The notes under the pieces were generated by a model. The model was not told the DNA's origin. It did not search any database and was given only the letters and a program-made list of their open reading frames with translations. A program made the translations under genes and the position numbers. Source: Anastrepha obliqua (lineage: Eukaryota > Arthropoda > Insecta > Diptera > Tephritidae). From it: a stretch of 64,000 nucleotides of DNA. Below are positions 54,345-64,000 of this stretch, piece after piece (the stretch's first letter is position 1; every line of letters begins with the position of its first letter). The stretch is from the NCBI RefSeq assembly GCF_027943255.1, contig NC_072893.1, positions 20,234,001 through 20,298,000 on the forward strand. The letters run 5' to 3'.

Positions 54345-55705
54345 CCTCCTGCTACAGTTTCCAGAACGTAATTGTGACAGTGTTACGCTGGTCTTACGGG
54401 GAAGTAGGAGCTCTTCATCTGCTATAGGTGGTGGTTGGACTCCGATTACGGCATTCGTTAGTCGGCAGCTAAGAAGGTGGTGATGGTCTCCCGATGAATG
54501 TCGTTTATTTGTCTGTGTAAGCCCTGTCTGGTCCAGTAGATGTCTGTTCGTTTTGTCCTGGATCTCATCGGCGTAATTGACTAGGTGTCTCCTGGCGTGC
54601 CTGGGAGGCGGCTCTGGCTCAAGCAGGTATCACCCAAGCAGAAACTGTTTTCTGAGTAGTTTATTGTCCTCCTTTACTCGGAGCATCTATGCCTCGTTGT
54701 GAAAATGTTGAAAAGGGGACATCGGAAGCCAACCCCTCGCTGTCCGAATAGCAGTGTTTTGGCAAGTCTGGAGCTTTATCCACTGTGTGCCACTAGTTCA
54801 AGGCGACCAGATACGCGCAGCATAGTTTAGAACCGGCCGGTCAATTGCCTTAAATGTCGATAGCAACAATTCTTTGTCTTTGCCGCAAGTGCTACCGGCA
54901 AGCGATTTGAGGACCTTGTTGCGATTTTGGACTTTAGTGGCAATAGCGGTTGTGGGCGCAGAGTAGGAGAGCAAACTATCGAAGGTTACACCGAAAGTTT
55001 TGGGATTTTTAACAGTCGGAATTTGTGTGCCATCCACTTTTACCTTGAGTTTCGGTTTTACCTCCTTTATCCAGGTGACAAAGAGGGTCGCCGTGGACTT
55101 TGTGTGGGAAAGTTGGAGATTCCTCACAGTTAAAAAGCGAGAAAGGTCAATGTCATTGCCCGACACCATTATCATACAGTCGTCAGCGTATGAGTCCAGG
55201 GAGACTCACTCTGGTGGTTGGGGGAGCTTCGATAGATAGAAGTTGAACAGCAAGGGTGAAAGGACACCACCCTGCGAAACACCTTGCTTGACCTTTCTCT
55301 GTTTGGATGTTTGGTCTCTAAAATTCACTGACGAGTGACGACCGCTCGGATAGTTGGCGGACCACCTCTTCAGCCCTGGCGGGAGTATCGACTGCAAAAA
55401 AAATTACTTAGTAGCGTGGAATGGCTGATAGTATCGAAAGTGTTGTTCAAGCCCAACGCCCTATGACAGTCCTCCCCTATGACAGTCCTCTCGCAGGGGC
55501 GGTTTTGGTTAAGGCCGCGGTTTATCTGGGCGTTTATGACGGTGAGTGCTGTGCAGTCGTCGGAAACCACGCTGATGGGAGGCTGGGGCCAGGTGTTTCT
55601 TGAAGAGTGGGAGTAGGAGGGCACCAAGTGTCTTCACTACCGGGAAAGGAGAGTTATCGGCCGATAAAATTCCCCTTTGGTTGGCGGGTATCCCCGGTTT
55701 CAGTA
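54345..55705 (-). pseudogene. Jockey-like LINE, central part (same family as 9631-10733)
   Basis: Minus-strand order: RT start with HQRGF and GLNQNRPCERTV (about 55600), LPPGLKRWSANYPSGRHSSV then VKQGVSQGGVLSPLLFNFYL (55397-55206), the MIMVSGND segment standing where the YADD motif normally lies (about 55175), then LQLSHTKSTATLF, GVTFDSLLSYSA and YAARIWSP, closely matching the copy at 9631. It breaks off at about 54345 inside TLSQLRSGNCSR. Frameshifts in the RT; 3' end missing. Confidence 0.75.
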
Positions 55706-55910
55706 CTGAGCCCGTAGGGCAGCTTGACTATCTGATAGAATACAGATATCTGTTGATGATATTCTGTTTATCCCTAACATTTTACAGTGGTCCGGTAGTT
55801 TAAAGCATTCACTGATAAAAAGCTCTTCGCAATATAACCCTGAACCTACACCGGTAGTCATTTTAGGTCCGTCCGTGTAGATCTCAACGGGTGTGTTGTA
55901 ACAGTTAATT
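55706..55910 (-). pseudogene. LOA-like RNase H fragment
   Basis: Minus strand reads TPVEIYTDGPKMTTGVGSGL then YCEELFISECFKLPDHCKML and, in another frame, ILSDSQAALRAQ, the start of a LINE RNase H domain. It is joined directly to the Jockey-like fragment. Confidence 0.65.
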
Positions 55911-56238
55911 CAGTAAAATGTTAAGTTCAATGTTAATTAATTCAACTACAAATTTAGTGACTAAGCCAATGTTGTGCAGTCGTAAAAACTTTTCATTTCG
56001 TAAAAATAATCATTTAAGTATTCATGACAAATTGTAAACAAGCAAACTGGGCAATGAATTTCACTACGAGCACAAACGCACGTACACACATACACAAATA
56101 TATTTCTATGTATGCTATGTAAATTTGATTTCTCGCCCAAGTGCGCCCTCTCAGGCTAAACATACACAGGCAACCTTACCTAACCTATGCCCATAAATAT
56201 ATTTCCAAGTCGATATGTGAACAGCACCTCCTTGTATA
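55911..56238. other. Unassigned spacer
   Basis: AT-rich; ACCTTACCTAACCTA near 56173 may be a LINE tail remnant. Confidence 0.4.
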
Positions 56239-57508
56239 CGAGGGTCGTTTGAAAAGTACGTGCAATGCTAGAGAGATGGCACTACTGGCACGTATCGAGG
56301 TTACATTTAGTTAGTGGCATCTGCTGGAAGAACACATAACGAATTTCAGCCAGATCGGTGTAGGCCTTTGTGTTTGGCATTCGATTGTATCGAGGAAGTC
56401 GAGTGATTTTCAAAAAGTTCTTTTCCATCACGACAACGCGCCAGCTCACGCTTCAGCAGTTGTGTTCGCAAAATTAATGGAAATATAGTTCCAAACAGGC
56501 TCGGCTGCTATCCAGACTTGGCTTCTTCGGACTATTACTATTTGTTGCCCAATTTAAAGAAATGGCTGACGGGGAAAAAGATTTTATTCAAACGAGGAAG
56601 TGATTGCCGAAACAAATGGCTATTTTTCAGACTTGGACAAATCTTATTATTCGTAAGGGATCAACAAACTAGAACAGGGTTGGACGACGTGCTTATTCTA
56701 ATTCTAAAAGGAGACTATATCGAAAACTAAAAAAGGTTTACCCCAAACAATTAGGTTAGGTTAGGCTGACCTGGCTGGCTGAAACCCATCACAGAGACAT
56801 ATTTGTCCTTACTGCTACCAGATGGAGCTAGACCTTTACGTTTATCTGTAGTAGACACCTTGTAGTAAGTCTGCATCTTTTGCGAATCTAACCCCAAGAC
56901 ATATTCCAACTTCTCATATTGTGAAGCTCCTAAGTATTTGATTCGTGTTCTAGCTAAGGCAGGGCAAGTACATAAAAGGGTTTCCAAAGTTTCTCTTTCT
57001 TCCAGCTCATTGCAAAATCTGCGTACTGGAGAGTGCGAATGTTATTTCCGTAGCCTTTCCTAAAAGCGCAGCAAAGACTTCTGTTTGAAAGATACAGCAG
57101 TGAACAGACAGTTTGAACTGCTGCCTGATGCTCAGCTCTGCACAATAAATCCCTGCACCTACTCCGTCTAGCATTTTCGAGCTATCAATAAATATATTAA
57201 GCGTAATGCAGTTAAGTTGCATTCCTTTGCGCCACTCCTCTTCTTCTATCATTGCTCAAATTCTCCTCTCTCAATTCCATTTCGGAATTTCAATATATCT
57301 GTATTGATCCTATAACTCATGCATTGAGCTATGTCCGAATGTTTTACAGATGAATGCCCCTGTTATGTTAAGTCTTACAGCAGATTTAGCTGCTAGACAG
57401 TCTGCTGCAATGCCAATTGGCGTCAGGTTGCGTATTCCTGCAAGCGCTGCCCCAAACAATTACAGAAGTAGTTTTTTATTTTTGCATGGACTTTTCAAAC
57501 GACCCTCG
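56239..57508 (+). mobile_element. mariner with both TIRs, interrupted by a LINE
   Basis: TIRs CGAGGGTCGTTTGAAAAGTA (56239) and the inverse ending CAAACGACCCTCG (57508), with TA on each side. The transposase is deleted in its N-terminal two thirds; what is left gives VLFHHDNAPAHAS-type sequence (second Asp, about 56430), LGCYPDLASSDYYLLPNLKK (third Asp, about 56505-56565) and a broken tail to about 56740. A LOA-like LINE sits at 56754-57449. Confidence 0.75.
56754..57449 (-). mobile_element. LOA-like LINE, 5'-truncated and internally deleted, 13-bp duplication
   Basis: Flanked by exact CCCCAAACAATTA (56741-56753 and 57450-57462). Minus strand: AADCLAAKSAVRLNITGAF (thumb), LNIFIDSSKMLDGVGAGIYC (RNase H start), CCIFQTEVFAALLGKA, then after a deletion ETLLCTCPALARTRIKYLGA (zinc-binding tail). 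The 3' end is GCCTAACCTAA, seen on plus as TTAGGTTAGG right at the insertion border. Confidence 0.8.
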
Positions 57509-57510
57509 TA

Positions 57511-58310
57511 TGCACTTTGAATTGAGCGCTGCATACATACACTATTTCGAATTGAAAGTTTAAACACCTCGAATGTAATGAAAACTGTACAGACTAATGA
57601 ACACAGACGCATAACAGAATGTTGTATATTTTTAATTATGTTGACGGAGATAAAAATTGTGCACATGTCCATACATTGCTGGTGAAAGGCACTCACGGAC
57701 GTGCAAATGGAAATGCACAAATAGGAATTAAATGCGAACACATTAGTGATAATTAAATTAATGCGAATACAAATTAGACGAAAGAAGTTGAGAAAATAAT
57801 TGCAAAGAATTTCAAAAATGATAAAATAAAATAAAATTTAATAAAAATAAAAACAAAATAATAATAAAAGAAAAAAATAAAAAAAAATAAAACAAAATTG
57901 TTAATGGAAATAATAACGCAACAGGCTTGGCAATTTTATAATAGTAAATGTATAGATTAGTTGAAAGGCTTAGAAAGCGAGAGCTATTAAACAGTAGAGG
58001 AATACCTCTAAAAAAAAGTCATTTTAATATCATTTCATGAATGCCAACCAGGCTAACCTAACCTAATATCTAATCGCTCACTTGAATACACAAACAACTC
58101 TATCTCAATCTGCCAATTCATTCTTACAAGCCGTGGTATATATTTGACGTGTCAATGTAGTTTTTTACTATATTTTACTGATTATTGTTTCAAATTCTTT
58201 GTTTCCAGAGGCTTATCAGCAACAGACATTCAAAAAAAAGTAATGTTAGTGCTGAAGGATTCTGCTTCTTCATTTCCAACTGTCGATACGCTTTAGAGTT
58301 TGAGCGCGGC
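57511..58310. other. Non-coding, A-rich
   Basis: AATAAAA-type low complexity at 57820-57900 and CTAACCTAACCTAAT at 58051, probably another LINE tail. No gene seen. Confidence 0.5.
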
Positions 58311-58864
58311 CGTACAGGTGTTGTACAGAGAACGTTAATGGTACAGAGCATTCTCGCGAGCTACGAATAGAGTGAATTGTCAAATATGAAGTCAAACAGC
58401 GAAGACTCTTACTCCTCACACAGCTCGACTGCGGGCAAATTGTTAACAGGGCAGAGCAACAGAGAAATTTTTAACAGAGTTGATTGCAGTGAATTCTCTC
58501 TAAGTTTATTGGCTCTGTAGGAAATCGAAAAATTGATTAATAACCGAATGCATTTTGCAAGGCATTTTTAGACATTTACAGGTGTTGGACAGAGAACGGT
58601 AATGGTACAGAGCATTCTCGCGAGCTACGAATAGAGTGAATTGTCAAATATGAAGTCAAACAGCGAAGACTCTTACTCCTCACACAGCTCGACTGCGGGC
58701 AAATTCTTAACAGGGCAGAGCAACAGAGAAATTTTTAACAGAGTTGATTGCAGTGAATTCTCTCTAAGTTTATTGGCTCTGTAGGAAATCGAAAAATTGA
58801 TTAATAGCCGAAGAAGACTTGTTCTCCTCACGCAGCTCGACAGCGGGGAACTCTTAACAGAGCT
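58311..58864. repeat. Satellite-like tandem repeat, units 1-2
   Basis: A unit of about 250-266 bp beginning ACAGGTGTTG(T/G)ACAGAGAAC with TACAGAGCATTCTCGCGAGC, GAAGACTCTTACTCCTCACA, TTGATTGCAGTGAATTCTCT and GGCTCTGTAGGAAATCGAAA. The second unit starts at 58579 and ends at 58864 where a LINE is inserted; the array resumes at 63066. Confidence 0.85.
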
Positions 58865-58976
58865 TTTTTTTTATTGAAACGTAATAAATATTTAAATACA
58901 TTTCATTCTATTACACCTAATTCACAACTATCAAGTAATATTATTTTATTTAATTCGATAGTATTTACAGGAAATA

Positions 58977-59336
58977 CAGGGTTGGCCATATTAAACTGAC
59001 CCATGTGATTATTAAAAAAATATGGAAAAAGAAACATTTTTTTGTGTTTCATTGTGAAAAACATTTAATTTAGTTCAAGGAGATTCGTTTACATCACTTT
59101 TTGAATATGATATCGCGCAAGTGGTCGCCCTTAGCTCGTATAGCGTAATGTGCCCGTTTTTCGGCGTTTTCCATAGTTTTGGCCAGCGTCTCGGCCGATA
59201 TGGCGGCTATTTCCCGTCGGATATTGGCCTTAAGTGCGCCTAGTGTCTTTGGCTTGTTGACGTAAACCTTAGATTTCAAATTACAGTAAAAAGTTATAGG
59301 GTTACTCAATGGGTCAGTTTAATATGGCCAACCCTG
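58977..59336 (-). mobile_element. 360-bp deleted Tc1/mariner element, both TIRs
   Basis: TIRs CAGGGTTGGCCATATTAAAC (58977) and its inverse ending GGCCAACCCTG (59336), each beside TA. Minus interior encodes only the C-terminal tail: LKSKVYVNKPKTLGALKANI, RREIAAISAETLAKTMENAE and KGDHLRDIIFKK then stop. Nested at the 3' end of the Jockey-like LINE; the end of the LINE frame at 59306-59336 is MITE sequence. Confidence 0.8.
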
Positions 59337-60851
59337 TACGTATGTATATAACAGGAAGACAGCTGATAGAAATTTACATGCATATATTTGTCTGTCATCA
59401 AAATTTCTGGAACAAGATCATTTGGTTTTTTTCGTTTAAGTCTCCGACATTGGTCATCTAAATTGGCAAGTCGCCGAGCCTCCGGGTTCGTATGTTTTTC
59501 GATCCTTTCGGCATGAGCTACAGCGTAATGTTTTACAACTTCTGATGCAAATGGCATCCTGAGGTCACGATGTAAATCAGTGTTCCTCACATACCATGGT
59601 GCGTTTACTGCGTTCTTTAGAAACTTGTTTTGAAATCGTTGTATTTTTTCGATATGAGTTTGTTTGGCACAGCCCCATAGCTGTATATCATAAGTCCACA
59701 CAGGTTTAAAGACTTGTTTATAAATTAAAAATTTGTTTTGTATGGAAAGAGGAGACCTCCGTCCAGTAATCCAGTTTAATTTTTGCATTTTGAGGTTTAA
59801 TTCCACGTGTTTTATTTTAACGTGCTCTTTCCAGCATAGTTTGGCATCAAGCGTCATCCCTAAGTACTTCGCCGTATTGGAGTAAGGAATTTTCGTGTCA
59901 GAAATATATATAGGATGATAATGAATTTTTTTTGGTTCCACATGAAGTGACTTGGCTTCATTAAGTTTTATACGCCACTTTGTAGTCCATTCGGTGATTT
60001 TGTTAACATCTTCCTGAAGTTTGCGAGTGGACTGTGTCTCATCGTCTCCAATTGCTAAAATGCACGTATCGTCAGCAAAGGTAGCTATAGTGCCAGTCTC
60101 AAATGTGAAAAGCACGTAAAGTATAGGGCCAAGGATACTGCCTTGTAGAACCGCGGCTTTAATTCGCTTTAGGCTTGAATAAGAGCTATCGCACTTGATC
60201 CTGAAATATCTGTTATTTAGATACGAAGTAAATAGGTCCGAAAACTCCCTTTGAAGCAAGATTTTAATTTTATGGAGTAGTCCGTCATGCCATACTTTGT
60301 CGAAGGCCTGAGCAACGTCGAGAAATATGGAAGAGCACACTTTTTCGATTGTTGAGTGCTTTGCTCGAAATCCGAACTGGTGCGTAGGAATAAAGCATTT
60401 ATTTTCAATCAAAGGCTTTAACCGCTGCAGAATTATTTTTTCGCATAGTTTGGACATTATAGGTAGCAAGGAGATCGGACGGTATGATGACACTTCGTGA
60501 GGACTTTTGCCAGGTTTTGGTGTCATTATTACATCTGAAATTTTCCAGTACGTTGGCACATATTTTAGCTTAAGGCATGCATTTATAATTTTTGTTAGCT
60601 TAATCAATGTTTTTTCGAGGAATATTATTTAAGGTTTCAGCGGTGATAAGATCGAAGCCGGGTGCTTTTTTAGATTTCAGGAGATTTATTTCACGCTTTA
60701 TCTCTGCAGGCGAAGACAAACAGAACTGGTTTTCAGCTTGATGGATATCTGTAAGCAATGGCGCATGATGTGCTTCATGAGGCTTAAATGTTTTGACGTG
60801 ATAACGTCTTATAATTCGATTTAACAGGCTGCACGCACGAAAAAATGTGTC

Positions 60852-61018
60852 GTTACCTTGCTCATATTAGTGTTACCTTGCTCATATGTAGTTACCTTGC
60901 TCATTAGTGTTACCTTGCTCTTTAGTGTTACCTTGCTCATTAGTGTTACCTTGCTCATATTAGTGTTACCTTGCTCATATTAGTGTTACCTTGCTCATAT
61001 GTAGTTACCTTGCTCATT
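60852..61018. repeat. Short tandem array of GTTACCTTGCTCAT
   Basis: Nine copies of GTTACCTTGCTC(A/T)T separated by ATTAGT, ATGTA or TAGT linkers, so spacing varies between about 16 and 20 bases. It lies inside the foreign segment that interrupts the Jockey-like LINE and is followed by a GC-richer stretch to about 61090. Confidence 0.85.
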
Positions 61019-61328
61019 GCATTGAATGAACTGCAAGCGAAAGCGCGGAAGGAACGACAAAGCAAACAAAGCAAACGAACGGCAACGTTCGACATCTTGC
61101 TCTCCCCTACTTAAGTGAGCGTATATATGTATGTATATGCGCATATGTACATATATAAATTCACGTATTTGTATTGGCATATGCCTTCTTATTGATTATT
61201 ATTAATTTGATTTACTTGAAGAATTTAAAATAAAACCAAGTTTGTTAGTAATACCTGTTGTTTTAATGTTATTATTATTATTTTTTTATTATATATGAAG
61301 AAAAAAATGTATGGTAATATTTACCATA

Positions 61329-61830
61329 TCTATACTAATATTATAAAGAGGAAAACTTTGTTTGTTTGGTTGTAATGAATAGCCTCAAAAACTACTGGAC
61401 CGATTTTAAAAATTCTTTCACCATTCGAAAGCTAAATCACGAGTAACATGGATTATATTTTATTTTGGAAATAGGGCTCGAGATATAGGTCAAAACGTGG
61501 ACCCGGGTAACCTTTGGTTGTGCATGTACAATATGGGTATCAAATGAAAGCTGTTGATAAGTGCTTTAATACGGGGTAATTTTCATACCTATTGATGACT
61601 AGGGTCTCGAAATATATGCCAAAACGTGGATCCGCCGTGTCTTTGAACCGAATTAAACCAAACTTACACACATTGTTAAGTAGGTATTGAAGATGATTTC
61701 CGTATAGTTTGAATACCTATTGGTAGATAGGGTCTCGAGATATAGGTCAAAACGTGGACCCGGCTAACCTTCGGACGTGTATGTACAATATGGGTATCAA
61801 ATGAAAGCTGTTGGTGAATGCTTTATGATC
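61329..61830 (+). mobile_element. Helitron copy, 5' part
   Basis: Starts TCTATACTAATATTATAAAG as at 18692 and carries the same CTACTGGACCGATTTTAAAA and GTGGACCCGGGTAACC segments with about three shortened repeat units. It runs into the (TGTTA)n tract; the CTAG end is absent. Confidence 0.8.
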
Positions 61831-62412
61831 TGTTATGTTATGTTATGTTATGTTATGTTATGTTATGTTATGTTATGTTATGTTATGTTATGTTATGTTA
61901 TGTTATGTTATGTTATGTTATGTTATGTTATGTTATGTTATGTTATGTTATGTTATGTTATGTTATGTTATGTTATGTTATGTTATGTTATGTTATGTTA
62001 TGTTATGTTATGTTATGTTATGTTATGTTATGTTATGTTATGTTATGTTATGTTATGTTATGTTATGTTATGTTATGTTATGTTATGTTATGTTATGTTA
62101 TGTTATGTTATGTTATGTTATGTTATGTTATGTTATGTTATGTTATGTTATGTTATGTTATGTTATGTTATGTTATGTTATGTTATGTTATGTTATGTTA
62201 TGTTATGTTATGTTATGTTATGTTATGTTATGTTATGTTATGTTATGTTATGTTATGTTATGTTATGTTATGTTATGTTATGTTATGTTATGTTATGTTA
62301 TGTTATGTTATGTTATGTTATGTTATGTTATGTTATGTTATGTTATGTTATGTTGTGATATGTTATGTTATGTTATGTTATGTTATGTTATGTTATGTTA
62401 TGTTATGTTAAA
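61831..62412. repeat. (TGTTA)n microsatellite, about 116 copies
   Basis: A nearly perfect 5-bp array of about 580 bases with one interruption (TGTTGTGATA) near 62351. All long frames here are repeat translations (LCYVM). Confidence 0.98.
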
Positions 62413-63065
62413 GTATATTATGTTATGTTAATGTTAACTCATTATCTATATCCATACAAAATATCTATCAAACAAATAAAATTAAAATTTTCTTTTGAAA
62501 AAAGCAACCATTCAATCAGTATTTTCTTATGACGTTATCACGTTAAACTATCGTCAGTAAACCGACTTTACAGACAACCTCTTTTTTTTCTAAGTGATCA
62601 GCAAAGACTTCCGTTTTTTCAATATCGCTCTTAGCCCACAAGCCATTGGGTTTTTTAATTGGAGGGTTTTGTATAGTTGGTCTTTTCAGGTATTTTGTAG
62701 ATTTCCATAGGGAGTAGTCAGTACTTTTTTCCGCTGTTAGTTCCTGTATATAATGATTGAAGGATACATTTTTCAGTTTATTCATTTCTTCTCTTAAATG
62801 TTGAGTTATTTTATTTAGCAAAGTTTTTAGCGATGGTTGTCGGGTTCGTTGCCACTTTTTTCTTAACTTTATTTTTTCGGCGATAAGGGAAAATATTTCA
62901 TTTGGATAACGAAGTCCAGCTTGTTTTGCTGTTTGAGTTGGTGTGCTTACCATGCGGCATTTTGGATTTGTTGGGTAAGCAATAATACTTCTTCATTAAT
63001 TTCATTATGTGATGATAGCGTATTTTGTTTTTCAACGTTTTGATTAAGCGTATATTTGAAATAAA

Positions 63066-63450
63066 TAACAGAGCTGATTGCAGTGAATTCTCTCTAAGTT
63101 TATTGACTCTGTAGGAAATCGAAAAATTGATTATTGGCCGCCGGCATTTTGCAAGCTATTTTGGACATTTACAGGTGTTGAACAGAGAAACGTTACTGGT
63201 ACAGAGCAGTCTCGCGAGCTACGAATAGAGTGTATTGTCAAAAGTGAAGTCAAACAACGAAGATTCTTACTCCTCACCCAGCTCGACAGCGGGGAAGTTC
63301 TTAACAGAGCAGAGCAACAGAGAAATTCTTAACAGAGCTGATTGCAGTGATTTCTCTGCAGGTACGAGTACATATATTGACTCTGCACAGTTTTTGGCTT
63401 CTGTAGGAAATCTAAAAATTAATTAATGGCCGACGGCATTTTAGAAGGCA
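63066..63450. repeat. Satellite-like tandem repeat, continuation after LINE
   Basis: Resumes with TAACAGAGCTGATTGCAGTG, includes CTCTGTAGGAAATCGAAAAA and a further unit start ACAGGTGTTGAACAGAGAAA at about 63172, and ends near 63450 before the piggyBac-like MITE. Confidence 0.85.
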
Positions 63451-63490
63451 TTTCAGTATGTGAGTATTTATATGTTTCTTTGGAATTTAA

Positions 63491-63785
63491 CACATTCCCA
63501 CCGGCATGCACCACTAGTGGTACATTGAGGTCTGTCCCATTGGACGGCTGGTGCCATTGGTGGTACATACGCAATTGTCTCATCGGGCGGTTTTTTGAGA
63601 AAGCTGGTAACGGTTTTCTGAGCAAAAAGGAGAGAAATAGTTTAAATCTAACGCAGGCATAGTCGGCAGCTCTCACTGAGCGATATGCAATTACGGTTAC
63701 AACAGCGCCGTCCGATAAAACAATCTTGGAGTTACAGAGCCGCCAAATGCCGAGAACAACAAGTTCGGTCGCCGGCGGGAACGTG
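63491..63785. mobile_element. piggyBac-like MITE (295 bp)
   Basis: TTAA (63487-63490) then CACATTCCCACCGGC; the right end GCCGGCGGGAACGTG is its inverse, followed by TTCA (63786-63789), a one-base-altered TTAA. Subterminal palindromic motifs CACCACTAGTGGTACAT and GCCATTGGTGGTACAT. No transposase domain; the 128-residue minus frame across it is chance. Confidence 0.75.
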
Positions 63786-63849
63786 TTCAAACATAATTTT
63801 CCCATTAAATATTAAAATTCCTATATCGAATGATAATACACAACTTCAT

Positions 63850-64000
63850 AGTTAAGACCTGAAAAGTTGTAAAGGGTAATTTTTTAGCTATTATCATTTT
63901 AAGCAGTTGGCTTAAACAGCTGACGCACGTTTCGTGTTTTATTTCACTGTCAAACATCTTCAATTTGGTCTATAATTTAACCATGAATCGTCTTACAAAC
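63850..64000 (+). mobile_element. Start of a Tc1/mariner-superfamily element (runs off window)
   Basis: A probable TIR AAAGGGTAATTTTTTAGC near 63876, a 5' UTR with TTTCACTGTCAAACATCTTC, and an ATG at 63983 beginning MNRLTN. I recall this leader and start from insect mariner-like transposases, but only six codons are visible. Confidence 0.45.

Larger units (their letters stand above)
58865..63065 (-). mobile_element. Jockey-like LINE inserted in satellite, with nested insertions
   Basis: Bounded by exact TAACAGAGCT (58855-58864 and 63066-63075) with a poly(A) tail on minus (T-run at 58864-58872). Minus-strand ORF2 order: 63050-62543 (KLRKKWQRTRQPSLKTLL, STDYSLWKSTKYLKRP, TEVFADHLEK), interrupted, then 60830-60610 (FKPHEAHHAPLL, KSKKAPGFDLITAETLN), then 60607-59340 (SSYRPISLLPIMSKLCEK, SIFLDVAQAFDKVWHDG motif A, GSILGPILYVLF, IATFADDTCILA motif C). 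A one-base shift lies in an A-run near 60618. ORF1 and the endonuclease are missing. Confidence 0.8.

Noticed and set aside
59306..59336. C-terminal residues of the Jockey-like frame
   Set aside because: These codons lie in the TIR of the 58977-59336 element, so the natural LINE end is not here.
60852..61018. CRISPR array
   Set aside because: Short motif with 4-6 base linkers in a eukaryotic genome; no spacers of CRISPR size.
61777..62431. Three long overlapping frames of ~195 residues
   Set aside because: They translate the (TGTTA)n array into LCYVM repeats; open in all frames only because the unit has no stop.
60797..62545. Inverted GACGTTATCACG match at the two edges of the segment interrupting the Jockey-like LINE
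   Set aside because: Only about 13 bases and partly palindromic; could be chance, so not claimed as TIRs or twin-priming inversion.
63419..63805. 128-residue minus frame
   Set aside because: Lies across a piggyBac-like MITE and its flank; no domain, and the frame covers the TIRs.

Overview
The window looks like AT-rich nuclear DNA from a higher fly (Diptera: Brachycera), most probably a true fruit fly (Tephritidae). It has very few host exons, introns with GTAAGT/AG borders, AATAAA signals and a dense, nested layer of transposable elements. These include RTE, Jockey-like and LOA/I-like LINEs, Harbinger, Tc1, mariner and DD41D (rosa-type) elements, Helitrons, hAT-like MITEs, TTAA-flanked MITEs and a tRNA-derived SINE. 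The family-level placement is inference from element types; no search was possible.

Host genes. Only two are convincing. A last coding exon (3576-3668, +) with an acceptor and a stop encodes a basic, TPX2-like C-terminus; its upstream exons lie left of the window. A complete ribosomal protein SA gene (uS2; stubarista in Drosophila) lies on the minus strand at 13054-14064, with a non-coding first exon near 14330-14400. Its coding intron holds a well-formed box C/D snoRNA (13728-13803) whose guide matches the 28S rRNA ACCCGAAAGAU site. From memory, the Drosophila TPX2-like gene (mei-38) and stubarista both map to X 2B, which would fit conserved neighbourhood.

Layout. 1-2640: two minus-strand LOA-like LINEs head-to-tail in the intron of the TPX2-like gene. 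2640-5160: low-complexity DNA, last exon and 3' UTR. 5160-8440: RTE LINE with one long frame broken by a single stop. 8441-11647: Harbinger transposon cut up by four later insertions. 11648-12640: Tc1 and LINE pieces. 13000-14400: RpSA. 14700-20840: MITEs, a Helentron-type endonuclease fragment, a tRNA-derived SINE, a decayed LOA-like LINE and a Helitron carrying a poly-G-ended MITE. 20840-31540: mostly featureless AT-rich DNA with hAT and TTAA MITEs, Tc1 and a full-length but dead DD41D element. 32250-33430: microsatellite block ending at a hAT MITE. 34000-42320: mariner graveyard plus LINEs. 43770-57510: further mariner, LOA and Jockey fragments. 58310-63450: a ~250-bp satellite split by a 4.2-kb Jockey-like LINE that itself contains a MITE, a short-motif tandem array, a Helitron fragment and a long (TGTTA)n tract. 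63490-64000: a piggyBac-like MITE and the start of another transposase gene.

Most unusual observation. A ~125-nt retroposon occurs in four substantial copies (4934, 9084, 9447, 34034), two of them with clean target-site duplications. It has no tRNA-like promoter, and its predicted multi-stem fold is supported by compensatory base changes. Its tail resembles the 3' end of a Jockey-like LINE present in the same window, so it may be a SINE-like parasite of that LINE. I do not recognise it as a named family.
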